43,157 nt of DNA from a virus, in IMG/VR virus record IMGVR_UViG_3300027844_001155, positions 1-43,157 of that record, one strand, 5' to 3'. The notes beneath the pieces were generated by a model, which saw nothing but the letters and a program-made list of their open reading frames with translations, had not been told where the DNA came from and did not search any database. A program made the translations under genes and the position numbers. Below are positions 18,732 to 26,026 of the stretch, piece after piece. How positions within the stretch are numbered: the first letter of the stretch is position 1; every line of letters starts with the position of its first letter.

Positions 18732-20330
18732 ATGGGATGGTTCGACAAGTGGTTTGGCAGTGATGACACGACGGCGTTGGTGAAAGCCAAGGCGTCCGCC
18801 GTGCCGCAACCGACTGCCTGGAACCTTGACCCGATGGACTACACGCTTGGGACAATCTCAGGGGAGGCGTTGACGTACAGCGATTCGTCACGCGGCGTGG
18901 GTTACGATGTTCTTCGGTCGATGGCACGTACCCCCGTGGTCGCCGCTATCGTGAATACGAGAACCAATCAGGTAGCTGAGTTTGCCACCCCGCAGAGCGA
19001 TCCGTATAGTTTGGGGTTTTCTATTCGTTTGCGCGACCGCGAGAAGGAAGTAACTGCGGAAGACCGAAAAGAGATCAGACGACTCACTGACTGGATAGAG
19101 ACCTGTGGGGATCCTCGAATCTCGCCAGAGCTTGGGTTTGAAAGCTTCTTACGCCAGATCACCCGTGATTCGTTGATCTTTGACCAAGCGTGCTTCGAGG
19201 TCATTAAAAACCGAGGCGGCGGGGTTGCGGGCTTTGTGCCTGTCGACGGGGCCACGATTCGCAGGGCGCAAATTAGCGACGCCGAGCGAGCCCAGGGCAG
19301 GCGGTCGCTCGACACGACTAGCTATGTGCAAGTCGTAGGGCAAAAGGTCGTGGCCGAATTTACCGCGGCAGAGCTTGCGTTCGGAATCCGCAGGCCGCGC
19401 ACTTGGGTTAAAGCGAATGGATATGGGTTCCCGGAGCTAGAAGAGCTGGTGCGAACGGTCACGGCGTTGCTCGCAGCGGACACTCACAAGATTAATGATT
19501 ACAGCCAAGGGCTTTCAACGGCGGGCATTCTCGCGGTTAAGTCAAAAATGAACCCGCAGCTTTTTCGCGCTTTCCGCCGTGAGTTTTATTCGATGCTGTC
19601 GGGCGCGGCGAATAGTCGCCGGACACCGATTATCCAACTTGACCCCGAGCACAAGGAAGGGCTGGAGTCGATCAACCTTCAATCCAACCGAGACTGGCAA
19701 GATTTCCAAAACTGGACGGGCTACTTGCTCAAGATCGCGTGTGCCATCTATCAGATTGATGCTGCCGAGCTAGGGTTTGTGTTTGGGGCCGAGGGCCAGA
19801 CCGCGGCCATGAACCACCAGGGGCCAAGCGATAAGATTATGCTGTCCAAAGAGAAGGGGCTTAGGCCTTTGCTCCGGTCGATGCAAGGTTGGATCAACCG
19901 CTGGCTGATTTCTCCCCAGAACGAAGAATTTGAGCTGGTTTTCGGCGGCTTGAATGTCCGCACCGAAGACGAAAAGCTCGACCAAGACATTAAGCGCGCC
20001 ACGAAATTCATGTCCGTAAACGAGGTGCGTGCTCGATGGGACTTAGATCCCCTAGATTCGCCCGCAGCAGATATGGTCCTTGATCCTACATATATGAATA
20101 CCGCGTTTCAAATGTCGATGAACGACGAAGGCGAGGAAGGCGAAGGCGAAGGCGAGGAAGGCGACATGGGCGGCGAGGAAGCGCCGGATCAGGACTTCGA
20201 GGACTTTGACATTGATGCGTTTTTTGCAAAAGATGAGCCTGCTGAGCCCGAGCCTGCTGAGCCCGAGCCTGCTGAGCCCGAGATGGCAAAGGGCATCTAT
20301 GTAAAGTCTGTATCTGTTGAGGTCGAGTAA
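18732..20330 (+). CDS. portal protein (532 aa)
   Basis: A dodecameric DNA channel at the packaging vertex, by family. The sequence shows the usual portal order: N-terminal clip-proximal region (residues about 50-110, GYDVLRSMARTPVVAAIVNTR), a wing with GFESFLRQITRDSLIFDQ and VPVDGATIRR, a stem and crown with LELDAADTHKIND-like helices, and WTGYLLKIACAIYQIDAAELGF, typical of HK97-type portals. The C-terminal 70 residues are extra: an acidic Glu/Gly-rich stretch and three AEPEP repeats, then EMAKGIYVKSVSVEVE. The stop overlaps the next ATG (TAATG), so it is coupled to the large four-module gene. Confidence 0.93.
   Translation: MGWFDKWFGSDDTTALVKAKASAVPQPTAWNLDPMDYTLGTISGEALTYSDSSRGVGYDVLRSMARTPVVAAIVNTRTNQVAEFATPQSDPYSLGFSIRLRDREKEVTAEDRKEIRRLTDWIETCGDPRISPELGFESFLRQITRDSLIFDQACFEVIKNRGGGVAGFVPVDGATIRRAQISDAERAQGRRSLDTTSYVQVVGQKVVAEFTAAELAFGIRRPRTWVKANGYGFPELEELVRTVTALLAADTHKINDYSQGLSTAGILAVKSKMNPQLFRAFRREFYSMLSGAANSRRTPIIQLDPEHKEGLESINLQSNRDWQDFQNWTGYLLKIACAIYQIDAAELGFVFGAEGQTAAMNHQGPSDKIMLSKEKGLRPLLRSMQGWINRWLISPQNEEFELVFGGLNVRTEDEKLDQDIKRATKFMSVNEVRARWDLDPLDSPAADMVLDPTYMNTAFQMSMNDEGEEGEGEGEEGDMGGEEAPDQDFEDFDIDAFFAKDEPAEPEPAEPEPAEPEMAKGIYVKSVSVEVE
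20238..20282 (+). repeat. 15-bp x3 tandem repeat (PAEPE) in portal tail
   Basis: Three perfect 15-base units encode PAEPE repeats near the portal C-terminus. The composition resembles the EPEPIA linker of the giant protein and the EPKA repeats of the gene at 35884. Confidence 0.85.
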
Positions 20331-23300
20331 TGTTCTCGCGATTGCTCAAAGCAGCTCGCGGGGACCAGGCCGCGGAGCACAAGTACCTTCGCCGTGAAGG
20401 CACACCTGGGCATTATAAGTATATCTACACTGAGCCGGGGGAAAGGAAGGAGCCGGGGAGAAATGCTCGAAAAAATCTCACCATTCTAAGCATGGGCCTG
20501 GGACGAGATTCTATCACGATGCTTTTGCTTGCCCGTGAGGGGCGCTTGATGGTGGACGGCGAGGCTTTCTCTGGTGATGACCTGGACGCAGTGGCTTTTA
20601 GCGATCCTGGTTACGAGTGGCCGCACACCTATGCACTCATTCCGCGGGTTAAAAAAATCTGCCAAGAGATGAATGTCCCGTTTCTGATTTTGCAAAAACC
20701 AAAAAAGGAAGGCAAACTCGGATGGCAGCGGCATCATGACATGCGCCTTGCCCGACAAAAGCAGCGGGGCGAAGACCACGAGGTGGTGACCGTCCTATTC
20801 CCGACAGTGACCGCTCTTTCCCAGGCCGACCCCGCAGACCTTGCGAAAAAGCTGGCCTCGCCAAAGACAGATTTGATTGAATCGACCGAGGATCGGGCGG
20901 CGTACTACGTGCAGTCGGCTAAAAATCAGCACAAAAAGAAGCGGATTAGGGACAAAGCGACGGGAAATGAGCGGGCAGAAACGCCCGCGGAGGTGCGAGC
21001 ACGGGTGGGGCAGGCACCCGATCTGCGTGCTCCTGTGAAATTTGAACCCTCCTGGGTATCGGAAGGCAAGAAGAAAGAAACGCTGGAGGAACGCGCCCAG
21101 GCAGGCACTTATCATACACGAGGGCCTATTCTGGAGGACTACGAGCGCCTGTGCAAAATCACGTTACGGGCATCGGCAGCATGTACTTCTAATCAGAAGA
21201 TTAGCCCTATCAACTCCCGCCTAGTAAACGATATGTCTACACTGAAATTTGGCGTAGGTAGCTCTAAGGGGGAATGGGGCCGTGAGGTTACCGCGGGCAA
21301 TCGGGAAAAGCACCGAATCCTGATAGGGATTGCAGCAGATGAAGAACATCGGTTGCGCGGCGCGGAGGATTCTGCCAGCACCAGTAATTTTACGCGGCCC
21401 GTATATCCCCTTGCGGATATGGGAATTGCAAAACCAGACGAACAAGAGATCTTAGAAAGGCATGGGCTTGGGGATACGCGCAAGAGCGGGTGTGTCGGTT
21501 GTCATTTCCAGCCGACATCTTGGTATTGGGCACTGCGCGAGCTACAGCCCGAAGCATTTCAGCGCGTGGTGGAGTACGAAGAGCGGGCTATTCAATTTGC
21601 AAAAGAGAACGGGCTAACCGTCAAGTACCTGGGAGGCACGAAGCCGCTGCCTGGGCGCGTGGACGCCTTTGTGGCGCGGCATAATCCAACGCCCGAGGAC
21701 GTGGACCGGATTCTTGATAAGGAGTATGGCCGAGCGAAGAAAGAATCGAAACAGATAGGGCTCGACCTTGTCGGGATTGGTGAGCCTCGAATCCGAGGCA
21801 AGAAGAAGCAGCAAGCCGCAATCTTGCTCATGGACGACAATCCTGACGCGGAGCAGCTTGGACTGTTTGCGATGTCAACGCGCTATTTGATGGATTTGTC
21901 GAAGGCGCGTACCCCGTTTCGTTCATTGCTCAAAGCAGCTCGCGGTCAAGCGTATCAAGGCAAGGGCAAACGCAAGGGCACACCTAGACACTACACCTAC
22001 GAATATGATGAGCCCCAGCAGGGATCTTTTGCTTCAATCCTACAAGAGACGCGGCCCGCGCCCTCGAAGCCTGCCCCGCAGAAAGACGAACCCTGGTTTG
22101 ATGTGTACGGCCCGCGGGGAGCGCCTCGCCCTGGCGAAAAGGGATACAAAGAAGATCCGACGCGACCACCAGGAGCGCATGATGGGCAGGAGCCGTATGA
22201 CCTTGTCATTGATATGCTCGATCAGGCATCGCGGGTATGGAGCGATGAAGACTGGGCGCAGATCTATCAAGGGGGGCATCCCGATTTTGAATACTCGGAT
22301 TTGCCTGACCTGATCGGTGTCCCTGCGCGTGATGGGAACGGGGAATTGTATTCTGAAAATGACCGTTCGCACATTGCAGAAAGAATGATTGAGTTGGCGC
22401 GAGAAACCCGCGAGGAATGGGCGGAAGGCGGGGATCTGGACATTCCGCTACCCGAGACTACCCAGAGTCGCAAATCCACCGAGACAAAGCCTTTATGGAG
22501 CATCGAGCCGTACCGTGACGGGTTCCATTTCCCGAAGTGGGTTGTTGCCGCGGCCCTGGCGGATTCGATGGACCGGGATAATTTGAAGATGAGACTGGCC
22601 CTTGTCTCGAAAGACGAGGCCCGCGCTTTCATCGAGAAGCACCATTCTGCATTGCCGTACCTGAACCCCAAAGGACTGATGTACGCGATTGGTGTAAAGC
22701 GCGGCGGGCGGCTGGTGGCAGTGGCGACGGCAGGGACGCCAACAGGCAATTGGTCGAAGACAGGCCGAGACCCCCACCAGATTGTGGAATTGACGCGGGT
22801 GGCGAGTGATGGCACGGCGAAGGGAGCAGCGTCAAAGCTAGTTAGCCGACTGATTGATCTAATGCCCCAGAGCGGGCGCTCTGATCCTGACAAGCCCGCA
22901 TTGCTTGTGACCTACCAGTTAGAGAGCGAGTCGGGCACGACCTATACTGCATTGCGAGATAAGGGGCTTCGGCCTGTGGCGTCTGTTCGAGGATCAGCGC
23001 CTAGCGGTGCGCGGGCGGGCGCGAGTACGCAATCACTGGCGCACGTAGACAAAATCGTGTGGGAGGCGGGGCCGGAAGCGCGGCCCGCCAAGTGGGGACT
23101 GTTAGAATCGGCAGACCAGGTGGAGATGCTCAAAGCAGCTCGCGGTCAAGCGTATCAAGGCAAGGGTAAACGCACGGGCACACCTGGTCACTACGAATAT
23201 GATTATGACGAGCCTAAGCGGGGGCGTCGGAAGCGCACACCGCAGCTCCCGAAAGAGGAAAGCCCCCATCGTAGTGAAGGGGGCAAGGTAGGAATGGTAA

Positions 23301-26026
23301 CGGTGGCAGGTAGGAAACTAAGTGCAGAAAAGACCGACACCGACGACACCTTTCCACCTGCAATAGCGGCATTTAAGGTTATAGACGGCTGGCTGGCCTA
23401 TAGAGGGAGAAACGGATCAGAGGGCGTTGTTGTAGGGAGAAGAAGCGAGTTAGATAAGTGGAAAGCAGATGTTCAGAAGTACCTAAAACAAGTACCTATC
23501 GCACAGCCCGCAAAACAGTGGCGAGAGTCAGACGGCGGGAAAGACCATATTGAGTTTGCGACAGAAGCCGCTAACCGCACAGCAAAAGCCTTTGGACAAC
23601 CAGCGCCGAAGTTAGAGTTTTTGGTAGACGGAAAGTCTCGCGCAAGCGGCGAGGCGGGGCACAACAAACTGACAGTTGTCAACGCGCACACAGGGAGTAG
23701 GACAGATTACACAGGCGTGTTTGAAGGCATCAACACGCACGGAGGTGCCCACATAGCGGCCCATGAAACCACGCACTGGATGTATGGCGTGAACCCACAA
23801 GCGGGGAAGAAAGCAGAGGCGGCGGTAGCCGCCCACGCGAAAGAACACGGGGCCATAACCATGTACCACGCGACATCCAACCACCACGAGGGTTTGATGG
23901 AGGCAACGGCTCTTTTTGTCCTAAACAAAAGGGCAATGGAGAGTAAAGCCCCAAAACTGGCTAGGGCAATAGCGGCATGGATGACAGAGGTTAGCACGCT
24001 GCACAAGGCTCGCGGCCAGGCATATCAGGGCAAGGGTAAACGCACGGGCACACCTGGTCACTACGAATATGATTATGACGAGCCTAAGCGGGGGCGTCGG
24101 AAGCGCACACCGCAGCTCGCGTTTGATTTCGGCGCACCCGAGCCCCGCACGCCTGTGCGCTCGTATGCGGATTTGTTGGGTCTCTATCGCGACTTTCGTG
24201 CAACGGGCCAAGCCCCCGTCGAGATTAGGGCCGAGGCGCGTAGCGCGGATATGTCGCCTCGACAATGGATCACAAACAAGATGCGGGCCGCTGAGCAGCG
24301 CGAGGCTGAGCAGCAGGGGGAAGTGGGCGAGTACGATCTTGATCGTGCCTTGGATATGCCCGCGCCCAAGGCTGATGCAGATACGCTGGTGCCATACAGC
24401 GTGACGATGCCCAAAGCAGAAGAAGAATACGAAAACATTGTACACGACAATTGGCGGGATGAGCCCTGGGCTGATCCTGACTGGGCACCTGATCTGGCCA
24501 GCTATGACCAAATTGTAATTTCGTCGAGCGGCGGGAAAGATTCGCAGGCCATGCTGGACCGCATGATCGAGCTGGCCGATGCTCAGGGCGTGGACCGTGA
24601 GCACATCGTGGTCGTTCACGCGGACCTGGGCCGTTCGGAATGGGACGGGACAAAAGAGTTGGCCCGCAAGCAGGCCCACCGCTATGGGGTCCGGTTCCAT
24701 GTCGTTTGGCGTGAAGCCGGGGATTTGTTGGACAGCGTATTGGAGCGGTTCGATAAGCTCACCCAAAAGAGCCTTGACCAGACTGCAATCCAGTTGAGCG
24801 GGGTACGAACGTGGGATCAGTTGGTTGCCCTAGACGCGGAGATCCTCGCGTCGTTGATTGAGCACGTTGAGGAAATCGAGGTCACTGAGACCGGCCAGAG
24901 CGCAGCGCGTGAAGTGGGCGGCGCACTCATTCGCGCAAAAAAGATGCTGACAAATGTGAAAACATACAAACTCAAAGCGCAGGTAAAGGCCGAAGAGAAA
25001 GCCGTTGCCGCCGAGGGCGAGGTCGAAGACCTGGTGACGGCTCTAGCTGACGAGGCTAGTCCAAAGAAGCAGGCCAGCATCGAGACGAGTATTGTCAAGG
25101 CGCGGGCGAAGGCTACGGATTTGCGGGAAGCCGCCGAGGCGGCGAGGATGATCGACTTTGGCGAGATCGTTCCCTGGTTTTCTGCAAAAATGAGATTCTG
25201 CACCGCGGATCACAAGCGCGGCCAGATCAATAAGGCGCTCACGACAATCCAAAACCGGCATAAACAATCTAGCCAGCACAAACCGAGGGTATTGAATTGC
25301 CAGGGGCTTCGAGCCCAGGAATCCGCCAGCCGCGCCAAGAGGCCTGCTTTCAAGCGCAATAGCAAAGCAAAGAGCCGACACGAGGACGTGTGGTACCCGA
25401 TTCAGTCCTGGTCAGAAGAAAAGGTGTGGGATCGGATTAGAGCGAGCGGCACACCCTATGCCGAATCCTATGATCTGGGTATGAGCCGGTTGAGCTGTGT
25501 TTTCTGCATGATGGCGAGCGACTGGGATCTACGTACCGCGGCCTACAACAACCCGGACTTGCTCGAAGAGTACATCGAGGTTGAGGCGAGGACAGGTAAG
25601 AGCTTCAAGCCGGATATGTCGATGACCGACCTGAAGCAGTGGATGCAGGCCCCTGCGAATGTTGCTGAGCTTAAAGAGTATCTGCGCGAACGCCAGGGCT
25701 CAAAGCTCTATCTGCCGGGATCTGATGATATGGGGGGCCTGGTTCAGATTGGCGAGCCCTTGTCTAAGGCGATGGCGCGTTACCTGGAGAGATTATTCCG
25801 GCGCTCAATTACAGAGATTGAGCTGCGCGAAGGAACCCCGGTCGAGAAGATTGTTTTTGATTACAAAGCGAACGGCGCGTGCCTCCATTTCGCCACCGCG
25901 ACCGACTCAATCCACGTCACCTATTTTCCATATCCCCACGCTTATGGCGCGGCGATTGAGATTTTCGCAATTGCGAATAAGATAGGATTGCTTGTCGAGG
26001 AACACGGAGCCCCTAATGAGAGCTAG
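20330..26026 (+). CDS. four-module tagged polyvalent protein: PP-loop, GNAT-like, zincin, PAPS-reductase-like (1898 aa)
   Basis: Module 1, after tag 7: a PP-loop ATPase with SMGLGRDS (54-61) and a Cys pair CVGC (388-391). Module 2, after tag 8: a GNAT-like domain (about 755-895; VELTRVASDGTAKGAA, TYQLESESGTTYTALRDKG) resembling XF1762-type phage proteins. Module 3, after tag 9: a zincin with HETTH (1145-1149) and a downstream HHEGLMEA (1185-1192) that could supply the third ligand. Module 4, after tag 10: a PAPS-reductase/DndC-like domain with SSGGKDS (1399-1405), RFCTADHKR, GLRAQESA and SCVFC (1723-1727), interrupted by a long helical insert. The sequence shows one tag before each module. 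PP-loop proteins activate substrates by adenylation; the substrate here is unknown. It probably is a virion-delivered effector, possibly processed into separate enzymes. Confidence 0.9.
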   Translation: MFSRLLKAARGDQAAEHKYLRREGTPGHYKYIYTEPGERKEPGRNARKNLTILSMGLGRDSITMLLLAREGRLMVDGEAFSGDDLDAVAFSDPGYEWPHTYALIPRVKKICQEMNVPFLILQKPKKEGKLGWQRHHDMRLARQKQRGEDHEVVTVLFPTVTALSQADPADLAKKLASPKTDLIESTEDRAAYYVQSAKNQHKKKRIRDKATGNERAETPAEVRARVGQAPDLRAPVKFEPSWVSEGKKKETLEERAQAGTYHTRGPILEDYERLCKITLRASAACTSNQKISPINSRLVNDMSTLKFGVGSSKGEWGREVTAGNREKHRILIGIAADEEHRLRGAEDSASTSNFTRPVYPLADMGIAKPDEQEILERHGLGDTRKSGCVGCHFQPTSWYWALRELQPEAFQRVVEYEERAIQFAKENGLTVKYLGGTKPLPGRVDAFVARHNPTPEDVDRILDKEYGRAKKESKQIGLDLVGIGEPRIRGKKKQQAAILLMDDNPDAEQLGLFAMSTRYLMDLSKARTPFRSLLKAARGQAYQGKGKRKGTPRHYTYEYDEPQQGSFASILQETRPAPSKPAPQKDEPWFDVYGPRGAPRPGEKGYKEDPTRPPGAHDGQEPYDLVIDMLDQASRVWSDEDWAQIYQGGHPDFEYSDLPDLIGVPARDGNGELYSENDRSHIAERMIELARETREEWAEGGDLDIPLPETTQSRKSTETKPLWSIEPYRDGFHFPKWVVAAALADSMDRDNLKMRLALVSKDEARAFIEKHHSALPYLNPKGLMYAIGVKRGGRLVAVATAGTPTGNWSKTGRDPHQIVELTRVASDGTAKGAASKLVSRLIDLMPQSGRSDPDKPALLVTYQLESESGTTYTALRDKGLRPVASVRGSAPSGARAGASTQSLAHVDKIVWEAGPEARPAKWGLLESADQVEMLKAARGQAYQGKGKRTGTPGHYEYDYDEPKRGRRKRTPQLPKEESPHRSEGGKVGMVTVAGRKLSAEKTDTDDTFPPAIAAFKVIDGWLAYRGRNGSEGVVVGRRSELDKWKADVQKYLKQVPIAQPAKQWRESDGGKDHIEFATEAANRTAKAFGQPAPKLEFLVDGKSRASGEAGHNKLTVVNAHTGSRTDYTGVFEGINTHGGAHIAAHETTHWMYGVNPQAGKKAEAAVAAHAKEHGAITMYHATSNHHEGLMEATALFVLNKRAMESKAPKLARAIAAWMTEVSTLHKARGQAYQGKGKRTGTPGHYEYDYDEPKRGRRKRTPQLAFDFGAPEPRTPVRSYADLLGLYRDFRATGQAPVEIRAEARSADMSPRQWITNKMRAAEQREAEQQGEVGEYDLDRALDMPAPKADADTLVPYSVTMPKAEEEYENIVHDNWRDEPWADPDWAPDLASYDQIVISSSGGKDSQAMLDRMIELADAQGVDREHIVVVHADLGRSEWDGTKELARKQAHRYGVRFHVVWREAGDLLDSVLERFDKLTQKSLDQTAIQLSGVRTWDQLVALDAEILASLIEHVEEIEVTETGQSAAREVGGALIRAKKMLTNVKTYKLKAQVKAEEKAVAAEGEVEDLVTALADEASPKKQASIETSIVKARAKATDLREAAEAARMIDFGEIVPWFSAKMRFCTADHKRGQINKALTTIQNRHKQSSQHKPRVLNCQGLRAQESASRAKRPAFKRNSKAKSRHEDVWYPIQSWSEEKVWDRIRASGTPYAESYDLGMSRLSCVFCMMASDWDLRTAAYNNPDLLEEYIEVEARTGKSFKPDMSMTDLKQWMQAPANVAELKEYLRERQGSKLYLPGSDDMGGLVQIGEPLSKAMARYLERLFRRSITEIELREGTPVEKIVFDYKANGACLHFATATDSIHVTYFPYPHAYGAAIEIFAIANKIGLLVEEHGAPNES
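20378..20440 (+). other. tag 7 (HKYLRR/PGHY type)
   Basis: Encodes HKYLRREGTPGHYKYIYTEP shortly after the start MFSRLLKAARG. The upstream 21 bases (20341-20361) are identical to those before tag 8 (21925-21945). Confidence 0.85.
21784..21809 (+). repeat. 26-bp repeat with 6-bp hairpin, copy 2
   Basis: A perfect second copy of the element at 15897-15922, here near the end of the first PP-loop module (EPRIRGKKKQQAA). Confidence 0.85.
21953..22018 (+). other. tag 8 (GKGKR/PRHY type)
   Basis: Encodes Y-Q-GKGKRKGTPRHY-T-YEYDEPQ after FRSLLKAARGQA. The 40 bases 21927-21966 are identical to 23127-23166 at tag 9. It separates the first PP-loop module from the GNAT-like module. Confidence 0.87.
23153..23224 (+). 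other. tag 9 (GKGKR/PGHY type)
   Basis: Encodes Y-Q-GKGKRTGTPGHY-E-YDYDEPKRG after VEMLKAARGQA. It lies between the GNAT-like module and the zincin, and most of it is within the 90-bp repeat. Confidence 0.9.
23159..23248 (+). repeat. 90-bp perfect direct repeat, copy 1 (tag DNA)
   Basis: Ninety bases covering most of tag 9 and the following RGRRKRTPQL are identical to 24029-24118. The repeat brackets the zincin cassette. There is not even a third-position change between the copies, so the duplication is recent or maintained by gene conversion. Confidence 0.95.
24023..24094 (+). other. tag 10 (GKGKR/PGHY type)
   Basis: Encodes the same peptide as tag 9, after STLHKARGQA, and leads into the PAPS-reductase-like module (TPQLAFDFGAPEP). 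Confidence 0.9.
24029..24118 (+). repeat. 90-bp perfect direct repeat, copy 2 (tag DNA)
   Basis: Second copy of 23159-23248. Upstream of it the sequences diverge quickly (CAGGCATATCAG here versus CAAGCGTATCAA there), which fixes the left edge of the identity. Confidence 0.95.

Noticed and set aside
23921-24766. Minus-strand frame of 281 codons across the tag 10 region
   Set aside because: It crosses a tag repeat and the PP-loop motif of a strong plus-strand gene; no family resemblance.
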